64,000 nucleotides of DNA from JBJHDF01 sp050486405 (GTDB lineage Bacteria; Pseudomonadota; Gammaproteobacteria; Pseudomonadales; Cellvibrionaceae), in the NCBI GenBank assembly GCA_050486405.1, contig JBJHDF010000022.1:1-64000 (forward strand). The letters are read 5' to 3'. Of this stretch, positions 16,769 through 25,660 are shown one piece after another. The stretch's first letter is position 1. Each line of letters begins with the position of its first letter. The translations under genes and the position numbers were made by a program. Below the pieces are notes generated by a model, which made no database searches, had not been told where the DNA came from, and saw nothing but the letters and a program-made list of their open reading frames with translations.

Positions 16769-18294
16769 GCGGCGGAGTCCTCCTGTGGGGCGCGCTCGGC
16801 CCGGGACGAATCCCGGGCTGACGGGTTGAGCGCGGTTTGACCGGGTTCAGGCAATGGCAGGTGAATGGTGAAGGCGGCGCCACCGAACCGGTCGCTGTGG
16901 CCAATCTCGATCCGCCCCTGGTGCTCGTGAACCACGGCGTCCACCACCGCCAGTCCCAGGCCGGTACCGGCGCCCACAGCCTTGGTAGTGAAAAACGGCT
17001 CCAGCAGGCGGGGCTGGATGTCGGGGGGGACTCCCGGACCATCGTCTTCCACTGACAACGTCAGCCAGCCGGGTGCGGTATGGTTCCAGCCCAGGTGTAC
17101 CCGGCCGCCGGGGTTGGCCTGCAGGGCATTGCGCAACAGGTTGATCAGGGCCTGTTCCAGGCGCAGCCGATCGGCGGAGAGCGTGGGGGTGTCGCCAAAG
17201 TTGTCCCAGGTGATGGTGCCGCCCAGTCGGGTGCGCTCCTCTTCCACTTGGGCCAGACAGGAGGAGACGATTTCGCCGGGTTTCACCGGTCGCTGTTCCG
17301 GCGTTACCGGTCGGGCGAAGTTCATCAGTTGGCGGATGATACGCTCCATGCGCCGCAGTTGCTGGCGAATCTGCTGCAGGGGTTCTGAGGTTTTGCCGTC
17401 GGTGTGTCGCAGGGCACGTTGGGCCTTGCCGTCGGCCACACTCAGAGGGGTGCCCAGTTCGTGAGCCACGCCAGCGGCGAAGCGACCAATGGCGGCCAGC
17501 TTCTCGTTCTCGTGCAGCCGGGTTTTGAGCTTCTGTTGTTCCTGTCGACGCTTTTCCAGCTCCCGCTCCGAGGCGGCTATGCCGTCGAGCATGGTGTTGA
17601 CTTCCCGGCCCAGAAAGCGAATTTCCTCCGGCCCTTTTTGTTCCACCCGATGCCCCAGGTCGCCACCGGCGATGCGCTGCATATCCTGGCGGATGCCGAG
17701 AACGTGGCGCCCCACGGCGAAGTGGTAGCCCACCCAGATGAGCGCCAGCGCCAGCAGGGCGGAGATGGTCATCAGGCTCAGCGCCCGCAGCCGGAACTGC
17801 TCCAACTGCTGCGCGAAGTCACTGCCCCGGCGGGTCACCTGCAGCAGGCCGATAATGCGGCCGCCGCTGTCGGTCAGCGGCATAAAGTAGGAGAAGACCT
17901 CCTCGCCGCCGACTTCCTCGAAACCGGCGCGCTCGTCGCCCCGGGAGGCCAGGTCCGCCGCCTGGGTGCCGCGCATGGGGGCATCCCGGGAGCCACTGGA
18001 GGAGATGCGCTGGCCGTCCCGGTCGTAGACATAGACACCGTAGACCTGATCCATGTCGTAGGCGGAGGTGACGGTGCGGCGCAGGGTGCCGGTGTGGCCG
18101 TGTTCGAGTGCGTGGCTCAAGGGCAGGCGAATGGAGCGGGCAATAAGCTGGATCTCTTCCTCCATGGTGGTGAGGGTTTCGGTTTCCAGCCGGTGCAAGC
18201 CGAACCAGCCGCTGAGAATACTGATCAGCAGAAAGGGGCAGAGTGCGAACACCACCAGGGCGGTGCGAATGGTGTACAGGCGGGGAAGACGCAT
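16765..18294 (-). CDS. sensor histidine kinase paired with NtrC-type regulator
   Basis: A 509-residue membrane kinase. TM1 lies at about 10-30, a periplasmic sensor of about 140 residues follows, then TM2 (about 172-193), HAMP (about 195-245) and a coiled coil. HisKA has His278 in AAGVAHELGTPLS, and HATPase follows with DDGPGV and GTGLGL. This is the ZraS/NtrB-like partner of the adjacent regulator. I chose ATG 18292-18294; a GTG at 18310-18312 would add six residues, and neither has a strong ribosome site. It begins about 30 bp after metW on the same strand, placing the two-component system inside the met operon. The signal is unknown. Confidence 0.9.
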   Translation of the reverse strand: MRLPRLYTIRTALVVFALCPFLLISILSGWFGLHRLETETLTTMEEEIQLIARSIRLPLSHALEHGHTGTLRRTVTSAYDMDQVYGVYVYDRDGQRISSSGSRDAPMRGTQAADLASRGDERAGFEEVGGEEVFSYFMPLTDSGGRIIGLLQVTRRGSDFAQQLEQFRLRALSLMTISALLALALIWVGYHFAVGRHVLGIRQDMQRIAGGDLGHRVEQKGPEEIRFLGREVNTMLDGIAASERELEKRRQEQQKLKTRLHENEKLAAIGRFAAGVAHELGTPLSVADGKAQRALRHTDGKTSEPLQQIRQQLRRMERIIRQLMNFARPVTPEQRPVKPGEIVSSCLAQVEEERTRLGGTITWDNFGDTPTLSADRLRLEQALINLLRNALQANPGGRVHLGWNHTAPGWLTLSVEDDGPGVPPDIQPRLLEPFFTTKAVGAGTGLGLAVVDAVVHEHQGRIEIGHSDRFGGAAFTIHLPLPEPGQTALNPSARDSSRAERAPQEDSAA

Positions 18295-18324
18295 ACTTGC
18301 GCATGGTACCACAGGAGCATTGGG

Positions 18325-18918
18325 TCACTCTTCTTTACGCAGGTGGTAGATGGCGGTTTCGCCGAAGAGGTTGGGACGCAGGTCCTTCAGCCAGCGGCCC
18401 GATTGCTCGTTGACCACCAGCCGGTGCAGTACGGTGATGTTCCGCTCGCGACAGAGGATTTCAAAGTCCTTGAAGGTGCAGAAGTGGATGTTGGGGGTGT
18501 CGTACCACTGGTAGGGCAGCAGATCCGACACCGGCATGCGGCCGCGCAGCGCCAGGTGCCAGCGGGCCTTCCAGTGGCCGAAGTTGGGGAAGGTGACGAT
18601 GCATTCGTGGCCCACACGCAGCATCTCGTCCAGCACCAGATGTGGGAAGTGCATGGTCTGCAGTGCTTGGGCCATGATGACAGTGTCGAAGCTTTTGTCG
18701 CCGAAGTTGCTCAGACCGTGGTCCAGGTCCTGTTCTATGACGTTGAGCCCCTTCTCGATACAGGCGTTGATCTGCTCCGGGCCTATCTCCAGGCCATAGC
18801 CCTGCACCTGCTTGTTGTCGAAGAGGAATTTCAACAGGGTGCCGTCGCCACAGCCCAGGTCCAGTACACGGCTACCGGGTTGGATCCAGGCTTGTATTTC
18901 GGTCAGATCGAGGCGCAT
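18325..18918 (-). CDS. metW: methionine biosynthesis protein MetW
   Basis: A 197-residue SAM-binding-fold protein with motif I RVLDLGCGDGTLLKFL near residues 18-33. In proteobacteria MetW is always found next to MetX and is needed with it for homoserine acylation; its methyltransferase-like activity is unproven. Length matches the family (about 195). The start ATG follows the MetX stop by 3 bp, so they are translationally coupled. Confidence 0.95.
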   Translation of the reverse strand: MRLDLTEIQAWIQPGSRVLDLGCGDGTLLKFLFDNKQVQGYGLEIGPEQINACIEKGLNVIEQDLDHGLSNFGDKSFDTVIMAQALQTMHFPHLVLDEMLRVGHECIVTFPNFGHWKARWHLALRGRMPVSDLLPYQWYDTPNIHFCTFKDFEILCRERNITVLHRLVVNEQSGRWLKDLRPNLFGETAIYHLRKEE

Positions 18919-18921
18919 GGG

Positions 18922-20085
18922 TTACTCCGCGTCGCTCATGGCGTTGGTGGATATCCCCGCCATATAGCGGCCAAAGGCTTGCTGGTAGCGGACACTGGGC
19001 AGCAGAAAGGCGTCGTGACCGAAGTGGGACTCGATCTCGGCGTAGGTGACGGGCTTTTTCGCCGCCACCAGGGCTTCGACTATCTCACGGGAGCGTTCCG
19101 GCGAAAAGCGCCAGTCGGTGCTGAACGACACCACAAAAAAACGGCACCGGGCGTGGCTGAAGGCAGCCACCGGGTCGTGGTCGTACTCCCGGGCCAGATC
19201 GAAGTAGTCCAGCGCCTTGGTGATCAGGATGTAGCTGTTGGCGTCGAAGCTGGTGGCGAAGCTGTCGCCCTGGTAGCGCAGGTAGCTCTCTATCTGGAAT
19301 TCCACCGGCTCGTCGGTGCCCCGTTCGAAGGTGCCGCTGCGCAGCTCCCGGCCGAATTTCTGCCCCATGACGTGATCGGACAGGTAGGTGATATGGCCGA
19401 TCATGCGCGCCACCGCCAACCCCTCCCGGGGCAGGGTGTTCCGCTCCAGATAGCGTCCGCCGTGGAAATTCGGATCCGATGTGATGGCCTGGCGGGCGGT
19501 CTGGTTGAAGGCGATGTTCTGGGCGCTGAGCTTCATGGCAGCGGCGATCACCACGCAGTGGCGCAGGCGTTCCGGGTATTCCAGGGCCCAGCGCATGGCC
19601 TGCATGCCACCCAGGCTGCCGCCGATCACCGCCGCCCACTGGCTGATACCCAGCCGATCCGCCAGTCGCGCCTGGGCGTCTACCCAGTCGCGCACCCGCA
19701 GCGGTGGAAAGTCCGGCCCCCAGGGTTTGCCGGTATCCGGGTTGATGCTCACCGGGCCGGTGCTGCCACTGCAACCGCCGATATTGTTGGGGCAGACCAC
19801 AAAGAAACGGTTGGTGTCGATGGGCTTGCCCGGGCCTATGTAGTTGTCCCACCAGCCGGGCTTGCGGTCTTCCATGCTGTGGTAACCGGCGGCGTGGTGG
19901 TTGCCGGACAGGGCGTGGCAGATGAGCACGGCATTGCTGGCCGAGGCGTTGAGGGTGCCGTAGGTTTCGTACACAAGCTGAAAGCTGTCCAGGACGCGGC
20001 CACAGGCCAGCGTCAGTGGCTGGTCAAACTGCATCACCTGGGGGCTTACCAAGCCCACGGAATCGGGCGGTATTTCGGTTGGCAT
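18922..20085 (-). CDS. metX: homoserine O-acyltransferase MetX
   Basis: A 387-residue alpha/beta hydrolase-fold enzyme that acylates homoserine in the first committed step of methionine synthesis. The catalytic triad is visible: nucleophile Ser157 in GGSLGG, Asp324 in FSTDWRF and His357 in SHFGHDAF. Length is normal. The family contains both acetyl- and succinyl-transferases; many gammaproteobacterial members use succinyl-CoA, and I cannot settle the donor here. It is the first gene of metX-metW-kinase-regulator. Confidence 0.95.
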   Translation of the reverse strand: MPTEIPPDSVGLVSPQVMQFDQPLTLACGRVLDSFQLVYETYGTLNASASNAVLICHALSGNHHAAGYHSMEDRKPGWWDNYIGPGKPIDTNRFFVVCPNNIGGCSGSTGPVSINPDTGKPWGPDFPPLRVRDWVDAQARLADRLGISQWAAVIGGSLGGMQAMRWALEYPERLRHCVVIAAAMKLSAQNIAFNQTARQAITSDPNFHGGRYLERNTLPREGLAVARMIGHITYLSDHVMGQKFGRELRSGTFERGTDEPVEFQIESYLRYQGDSFATSFDANSYILITKALDYFDLAREYDHDPVAAFSHARCRFFVVSFSTDWRFSPERSREIVEALVAAKKPVTYAEIESHFGHDAFLLPSVRYQQAFGRYMAGISTNAMSDAE

Positions 20086-20151
20086 GGGTTCTCGATCGCT
20101 AGGGCCGGAGGGCGCAGTCTAAAGTCGCCGCCCCGCCCCTGCAAGCATGGA

Positions 20152-22143
20152 TCAGCTGTTCTGGGCCTGGCGGGCTTCGTCCAGTGACAGAATGGTGGCG
20201 GAATTGCCCGGGGCGTGTCTCGGCGCCTCCATGATGTCGCGGTACAACGGCTCCAGCTTGGCCAGCGCGGTTTGCATCTGGTAGATGTTCGCCTGCAGCG
20301 ACTCCAGTTGATCGCCCCGGTTGTTGTGCTGCCCCTGCAACTGGCTGAGGCGCATCATGTGGTGCTCCAGCAATTGTTTCTGATATTGGTTGTGGTGGAA
20401 CAGCGGTGCCAGGGCCTCCTTGAGCCAGTGGTCCACGGCTTTATTGATGTCCTGGTAGCAGGCGCGCACCTCCTGCACCAGGGTGTTGATAAAGCGGTTG
20501 ATCAGCGTAGTCTTGCTGCTCATCAGTGTACTCAGGGACAAGCGGAAATTGTCCGCCCGAGCGTGTAACTGGCGCAATTGGCGGCGCTGTGCGTGGAAGC
20601 GCAGCAGGTGGCGATCCAGCAATTCCTCGCTGCTCTGCTGGTGCTCGGGTCGCTGGTAGATGGACGTCAGCACCCGGTTGGCCCGCTCCGCTTCCCGGGA
20701 CAGATGATCAATATGGTCGTCCACGGCTTCGAAGAACTGGCCTATGGCCCGGGACAGTCCCACGCTGGTCCAGCTCTGGGACAGGTTGTGCAGGGTCTCA
20801 GCGATCAGCTGTTCCAGCAGAGCCGGGTTGATTGGCGTTTCCAGAGAGGGGCGCTGTTTCTCCAGCAGCCGCTGGCTGGTGCGCAGGGACAGCGCCTGTT
20901 TGTGGTAGTGGTGGTGCGATTGACGAATGGTGTCACGCAACTGCTGCAGGGTTTCGCCCTTGTCATCGGTCGGCGGTGCCTCCCGCAGTACATTGATTTC
21001 GTCCTGGCACTCGGCCAGCCGCCGCTCGAGGCTGCGGTAGCTGTTGAGGATAAAGTCGTGGCTGTCGGCAATCAGATGATGGCCGTAGATCTGTTGCTGG
21101 CTGCGCACTATGCACTCGGCCAGCATCCGCTCCAGTTGCGGAAAGTTGCTGCGCTGCAACTGGCGGCTGTTGCCCTCGACCTTGGCCAGCAGCGCCAGCT
21201 TGGCGGAAATGGGAACAATGTGTTCTTCCGGCACACCCAGTTGCCGGGCGGTGTCCTTGTGTACCCGGGCGACGTTGTCCGCCACCTCGGCGGGGCTCAA
21301 CAGATCGTCCCACAGGGCATCGATCTTGTTCAGCAGCGTGAGCACGGCGGTGCAGTGGTCGTCGCGCAGGATCTGGATGTGCTCCCGCCAGATGGCCATG
21401 TCGCTGGCGCTCACACCACTGTCTGCAGACAGCAGGAACAGCACGGCCTGAGCCTCGGGCAGGGTTTTCAGTGTCAGTTCCGGTTCGTTGCCCAGGGCGT
21501 TGAGTCCGGGGGTGTCGATAATACGCAACCCCTGGCGCAGCAGCGGGTGATCGAGACTGATCATCGCGTGGCGCCAGGTGGGAATGGTTACCATACCCTC
21601 CTCGTCCCGCTGGCCCAGATCCCGGGCGTCGAAGCCCAGGGCGGTGGCCTCTTCCGGGGTGACTCGCTTGTTTGCGGACACCTGGCCGATGGCGGCCCGC
21701 ACCTCAGCGGCGTCTTCCGGATTGAAGGGGATGGTCACCCAGTTGTTGGGAATGCGCTTGAAACTGTACAGGCTGGTTTTGGTGCGCCGTGTCTCGATGG
21801 GCAGCAGCCGCACACAGTTGTGGTGTTCGCCGGGCTCGCAGTAGATTTCCGTGGGACACATGGTGGTGCGCCCGGGCTGGGACGGCAGCAGACGGCGGTT
21901 GCCGCCGGTGTGCAGCAGGGCATTGATCAGTTCGGTTTTGCCCCGGGAAAACTCGCCGACACAGGCGATGGTGAAGTGATCGCCGGCCAGCAGCTTGCGG
22001 GCCCGCTGCAGGCTGCGCCGCACATCGGCGCTGACCATGCCGTGTTCCTTGACCCAGTGCTCGAAGCGATCCAGGCGCCGGTCCAGTTGCTGCTTCCAGT
22101 CGTTGTAGTGCGTCATATGACGCTGCAGATTTTTTATATCCAT
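20152..22143 (-). CDS. dynamin-like GTPase
   Basis: A bacterial dynamin-family protein of about 663 residues from ATG 22141-22143 (MDIKNLQRHM); in-frame starts at 22152 and 22203 are possible, and none has a strong ribosome site. Visible GTPase motifs are P-loop GEFSRGKTEL, switch region TTMCPTEI, G3 DTPGLN and G4 NKID. The remainder is long helical bundle and coiled coil, as expected for a membrane-binding or self-assembling stalk. There is no clear transmembrane pair, unlike cyanobacterial BDLP. Relatives include CrfC/YjdA-type proteins tied to membrane or nucleoid organisation. It sits between metX and yggT, where I recall only a small hypothetical gene in Pseudomonas. Confidence 0.85.
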   Translation of the reverse strand: MDIKNLQRHMTHYNDWKQQLDRRLDRFEHWVKEHGMVSADVRRSLQRARKLLAGDHFTIACVGEFSRGKTELINALLHTGGNRRLLPSQPGRTTMCPTEIYCEPGEHHNCVRLLPIETRRTKTSLYSFKRIPNNWVTIPFNPEDAAEVRAAIGQVSANKRVTPEEATALGFDARDLGQRDEEGMVTIPTWRHAMISLDHPLLRQGLRIIDTPGLNALGNEPELTLKTLPEAQAVLFLLSADSGVSASDMAIWREHIQILRDDHCTAVLTLLNKIDALWDDLLSPAEVADNVARVHKDTARQLGVPEEHIVPISAKLALLAKVEGNSRQLQRSNFPQLERMLAECIVRSQQQIYGHHLIADSHDFILNSYRSLERRLAECQDEINVLREAPPTDDKGETLQQLRDTIRQSHHHYHKQALSLRTSQRLLEKQRPSLETPINPALLEQLIAETLHNLSQSWTSVGLSRAIGQFFEAVDDHIDHLSREAERANRVLTSIYQRPEHQQSSEELLDRHLLRFHAQRRQLRQLHARADNFRLSLSTLMSSKTTLINRFINTLVQEVRACYQDINKAVDHWLKEALAPLFHHNQYQKQLLEHHMMRLSQLQGQHNNRGDQLESLQANIYQMQTALAKLEPLYRDIMEAPRHAPGNSATILSLDEARQAQNS

Positions 22144-22226
22144 GTCGCGCATCCGTCGTCCGGGTTGGGCGCCGTCTGTGCCGCCAGGGCGCCCGTTGAT
22201 CATTTGTTATGCAGTTTTTCATTAAA

Positions 22227-22270
22227 GCCCAAAAGTTGCACGGAGGCCAGTGTTTTCCAGCGTTTTGGGC
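22227..22270. other. inverted repeat between yggT and GTPase gene
   Basis: GCCCAAAA (22227-22234) and TTTTGGGC (22263-22270) are perfect 8-bp arms around 28 bases, in the roughly 190-bp gap downstream of yggT. The long loop makes it a poor terminator. It could be a regulator site for the GTPase gene. No gene is seen in the gap. Confidence 0.25.
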
Positions 22271-22336
22271 GATCAGTGGTCGATTCGACAGGCGGGCGGC
22301 AGTTGCGCGGGCGCGCGGATCAGCGGCTCTTCTAGG

Positions 22337-22945
22337 TCATCGGAAAAACCCGGGCACTATGCCCAGTTCCAGCGCGGAAGACATCCGTGCGGCACTGATT
22401 GCTTCGGGCATCAGGAAACTGTACAGAATATTCAAGCAAATAACTGCAAAGAAAAGCGACAAATCCAAGCCGCCGATGGGGGGGATAATTCTCCTGAAAG
22501 GCGCCAGTACGGGTTCCGCCAGTTGCCGGACCAGCATCAGCGCCGGATGGCGGCTGTAGGGCGCTACCCAACTGGCGATAAACACCACCAACAGAGCGAC
22601 GAAGTACACACCGATCAGCAGCGAGACAATGCCCAGCGCCCCCCAAAGCAATAGCGTTAGTGGATTGACCAAGCCGTGGCCCAGAAGCAGGATCATCAGC
22701 TGGATGGCAGCCCATTGCAGTAGCAGGGCCAGCACCAGACAGGCCAGATCAAAACCGCCCAGCCCGGGAATGATTCGGCGCAATGGTATCAGCAGGGGGT
22801 TGGTGGCCTTGGCGATAAACTGGGAGATGGGGTTGTAGAAGTCGGCCCGCACCAGTTGCAGCAGAAAACGCAGCATAACCACCAACAGGTAGAGGTGGGC
22901 CAGGGTGCGTATAAGGTAAATGGCGATATCGACCGTGGTGGACAT
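22337..22945 (-). CDS. yggT: YggT family membrane protein
   Basis: A 202-residue inner-membrane protein made of two YggT repeats, each with two hydrophobic helices and the same loop pattern ending in RRIIP (about residues 56-60 and 155-160). YggT proteins are linked to osmotic or envelope stress and, in Gram-positives, to division (YlmG). The start ATG 22943-22945 has a GGAGAG ribosome site. It lies 52 bp downstream of proC in the common yggS-proC-yggT order. Confidence 0.93.
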   Translation of the reverse strand: MSTTVDIAIYLIRTLAHLYLLVVMLRFLLQLVRADFYNPISQFIAKATNPLLIPLRRIIPGLGGFDLACLVLALLLQWAAIQLMILLLGHGLVNPLTLLLWGALGIVSLLIGVYFVALLVVFIASWVAPYSRHPALMLVRQLAEPVLAPFRRIIPPIGGLDLSLFFAVICLNILYSFLMPEAISAARMSSALELGIVPGFFR

Positions 22946-22997
22946 TCTTTACTCTCCATCTTAGGTATGGGGCCGCTGAGTTGTGGGGGCGCTGCGA

Positions 22998-23825
22998 TTA
23001 CTGCTCGGGTGCGCCCAATTCTTTGGCCAGTTCCGCCGAGCGCCGGGCGCAGGCGGTCATGGCCCGGGCGACGACGGCCCGCAACTGGTCCTTTTCAAAG
23101 GATTTGATAGCTCGTTCGGTAGTGCCGCCGGGGGAGGTGACCCGCCGCCGCAATTCCGCCGGCGCCACGTCGCTGTCCCCGGCCAGCAGGGCGGCGCCCA
23201 GGGCGGTCTGCAGGGTCAGCTCCCGGGCCTGTTCCGCACTCAGCCCCAGTTCGACGCCGGCGTCGATCATCGCTTCCATCAGCAGGAAGAAATAGGCCGG
23301 TCCCGAGCCGGACACGGCCGTTACCGCGTCCATAAGCCCTTCTTCGCTCAGCCATTGTACACGGCCCACGGCGGCCATAATCTCTTCGGCTCGCTGTCGC
23401 TGGCTCTCGCTGGTGCGGGCGTTGGCGAACAGGCCACTGGCGCCGGCGCGCACCAGCGCCGGGGTGTTGGGCATACAGCGCACAATAGCCTGCTCCTCAC
23501 CCAGCCAGAGGCCTAAACTGCGGCAGTCGATGCCGGCGGCAATGGAAATCAGCAGCGGCCGGTGGCTCAGGTGCGGACTGAGCGCTTCGGCTACGGGTTT
23601 CATCACCTGGGGTTTTACCGCCAGTACCACCACTTCGGCCTGGCTCGCCACCTCAGCGTTGTCGCCGGTACTGACGCCAAACTGGGCGTTGAGCGCAGCC
23701 AGTGCTTCGGTATTGGGGTCGGCAGCGGCGATGGCCGTGGCGGGATAACCTTCGGTCACCAGGCCGCCGATGATGCTGCGGGCCATATTGCCGGCGCCGA
23801 TAAAAGCCAGTTTTGCTCGGGTCAA
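22998..23825 (-). CDS. proC: pyrroline-5-carboxylate reductase
   Basis: A 275-residue NAD(P)H enzyme for the last step of proline synthesis. The N-terminal Rossmann motif IGAGNMARSIIGGL and the C-terminal signature TSPGGTTERAIKSFE are present; length matches ProC (about 270). The start codon is TTG (23823-23825), overlapping the yggS stop as TTGA. It ends 52 bp ahead of yggT. Confidence 0.96.
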   Translation of the reverse strand: MTRAKLAFIGAGNMARSIIGGLVTEGYPATAIAAADPNTEALAALNAQFGVSTGDNAEVASQAEVVVLAVKPQVMKPVAEALSPHLSHRPLLISIAAGIDCRSLGLWLGEEQAIVRCMPNTPALVRAGASGLFANARTSESQRQRAEEIMAAVGRVQWLSEEGLMDAVTAVSGSGPAYFFLLMEAMIDAGVELGLSAEQARELTLQTALGAALLAGDSDVAPAELRRRVTSPGGTTERAIKSFEKDQLRAVVARAMTACARRSAELAKELGAPEQ

Positions 23826-24535
23826 GGGGTTTCTCCTGTGGTTTTGGCCGTGCGCGGTCCAAAAATGGCGGTGCCCACCCGCACCAGGGTGGCGCCCTCA
23901 GCCACGGCGGCCTCCAGGTCGTCGGACATGCCCATGGAGAGCGTATCCAGTGGTGGCAGTTCGGTGGCGTTCAATTCCTCCAGTGCCCGCCGCAGCCGGG
24001 CCAGGCTGGCGCGCTGGGCATTGTATTCCTCTCGGGGGGCGGGTATGGCCATCAGACCCCGCAACCGCAGGCGGGGCAGCGCCGCCACCTGTTGGGCCAG
24101 ATCCGGCAGTTCCGCCAGCGCGACACCGGATTTGGTGTCCTCCCCGTCCAGGTTCACCTGCAGGCACACCTGCAATGGCGGCAGTTGCTCCGGGCGCTGC
24201 TCGCTCAGGCGCCGGGCCAGCCGGATTCTGTCCAGACTGTGAACCCAGGCAAAGTTTTCCGCCACCATCCGGCTTTTGTTGGACTGGATGGGGCCGATAC
24301 AATGCCATTCGATGTCCGGTAACTGCGCCAGTTGCCGGATCTTGGACACACCCTCCCGGGGGTAATTCTCGCCAAAACGGCGCAATCCCAGCCGGTAGGC
24401 CTGTTCTATTTCCGCCGCGGAACGGGTTTTGCTGACCGCTATCAGACCCACTTGGCCGGGGTCGCGACCGGCTTCCGATGCCGCCCGGGCAATTCGGGCG
24501 GTGACTTTGGCGAGATGGTCGGCTATCTTGTGCAT
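23822..24535 (-). CDS. yggS: PLP homeostasis protein YggS
   Basis: A 237-residue PLP-binding protein of the YggS/PROSC family that buffers pyridoxal phosphate. The PLP lysine is in LIAVSKTRS, followed by FGENYPREGVSKI, EWHCIGPIQSNK, the GEDTKSG block and the phosphate-binding LSMGMSDDLEAAV. Length is normal. The start ATG 24533-24535 is chosen from the family N-terminus. The same frame is open for 2.3 kb further upstream only as an antisense reading of pilT/pilU. It is divergent from pilT. Confidence 0.95.
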   Translation of the reverse strand: MHKIADHLAKVTARIARAASEAGRDPGQVGLIAVSKTRSAAEIEQAYRLGLRRFGENYPREGVSKIRQLAQLPDIEWHCIGPIQSNKSRMVAENFAWVHSLDRIRLARRLSEQRPEQLPPLQVCLQVNLDGEDTKSGVALAELPDLAQQVAALPRLRLRGLMAIPAPREEYNAQRASLARLRRALEELNATELPPLDTLSMGMSDDLEAAVAEGATLVRVGTAIFGPRTAKTTGETP

Positions 24536-24610
24536 ATGAGGTAAGGTCACCGACAACAACCCGGTTGCATACAGAACCTGTTGTATACAAAAACTAAGGT
24601 AGCGAGCAGT
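24536..24610. promoter_or_regulatory. yggS-pilT divergent promoter region
   Basis: The 75-bp spacer between divergent yggS and pilT contains the perfect palindrome TTGTATACAA (24581-24590) and nearby TTGCAT. Promoters for both genes must lie here or inside the genes; no hexamer pair has ideal spacing. An AAGGTAGCGAG stretch precedes the pilT start. Confidence 0.35.
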
Positions 24611-25645
24611 ATGGATATTACGGAACTCCTGGCATTCAGCGCCAAACAGAACGCCTCCGACTTGCACATCTCCGCGGGCCTGCCACCCATGATCCGGGTG
24701 GACGGTGACGTCCGGCGTATCAACCTGCCGGCCATGGACCACAAGCAGGTGCATAGTTTGATCTACGAGATCATGAATGACAAGCAGCGCAAGGACTACG
24801 AGGAGTTCCTGGAAACCGACTTCTCTTTCGAAGTGCCCGGCGTAGCGCGCTTTCGGGTCAATGCCTTCAACCAGAACCGCGGTGCGGCGGCGGTGTTCCG
24901 GACCATTCCCTCCAAGGTGCTGACCATGGAGGAGTTGGGACTGGGTCAGGTGTTCCGCGATATCTGCAGCGTGCCCCGGGGGCTGGTGCTGGTGACCGGG
25001 CCCACCGGCTCGGGCAAGTCCACCACTCTGGCGGCACTGATCGACTACCTCAACGACAACAAGTACGAACACGTGCTGACCATCGAGGACCCCATCGAAT
25101 TCGTGCACGAGAGCAAGAAGTGTCTGGTCAACCAGCGCGAGGTGCACCGGGATACCCACGGCTTTGCCGAAGCCCTGCGCTCGGCCCTGCGGGAAGACCC
25201 GGACATCATTCTGGTGGGCGAGATGCGCGACCTGGAAACCATCCGCCTGGCACTGACTGCGGCGGAAACCGGTCACCTGGTGTTCGGCACCTTGCACACC
25301 ACCTCGGCGGCCAAGACCATCGACCGGGTGGTGGACGTGTTCCCCGCCAACGAAAAGGCGATGGTGCGCTCCATGCTGTCCGAATCGCTGGAGGCGGTGA
25401 TCTCCCAGACACTGCTGAAAAAAGCCGGTGGCGGTCGGGTGGCGGCCCATGAAATCATGCGTGGCACACCCGCCATCCGCAACCTGATCCGCGAGGACAA
25501 GGTGGCGCAGATGTATTCCGCCATTCAGACCGGGGCGACCGTGGGCATGCAGACCATGGACCAGTGCCTGGCGGATCTGGTGGCGCGGCGGGTCATCAAT
25601 CGTGATATCGCCCGGGAAAAAGCCAAAATGCCGGAAAACTTCTGA
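24611..25645 (+). CDS. pilT: type IV pilus retraction ATPase PilT
   Basis: A 344-residue hexameric ATPase that depolymerises type IV pili and powers twitching. An N-terminal PAS-like domain is followed by Walker A GPTGSGKST (about 130-138), the Asp box with HVLTIEDPIEF, Walker B LVGEMRDLET, the His box HLVFGTLHTTSA and the PilT-specific AIRNLIRE. Start MDITELL at 24611 agrees with family length. It is followed by pilU after 15 bp. Confidence 0.97.
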   Translation: MDITELLAFSAKQNASDLHISAGLPPMIRVDGDVRRINLPAMDHKQVHSLIYEIMNDKQRKDYEEFLETDFSFEVPGVARFRVNAFNQNRGAAAVFRTIPSKVLTMEELGLGQVFRDICSVPRGLVLVTGPTGSGKSTTLAALIDYLNDNKYEHVLTIEDPIEFVHESKKCLVNQREVHRDTHGFAEALRSALREDPDIILVGEMRDLETIRLALTAAETGHLVFGTLHTTSAAKTIDRVVDVFPANEKAMVRSMLSESLEAVISQTLLKKAGGGRVAAHEIMRGTPAIRNLIREDKVAQMYSAIQTGATVGMQTMDQCLADLVARRVINRDIAREKAKMPENF

Positions 25646-25660
25646 CCGAGGTGAACCAAT

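Noticed and set aside
17404..20187. 927-codon plus-strand open frame
   Set aside because: It is antisense to the histidine kinase, metW and metX, with low-complexity Gly/His/Gln composition and no family features.
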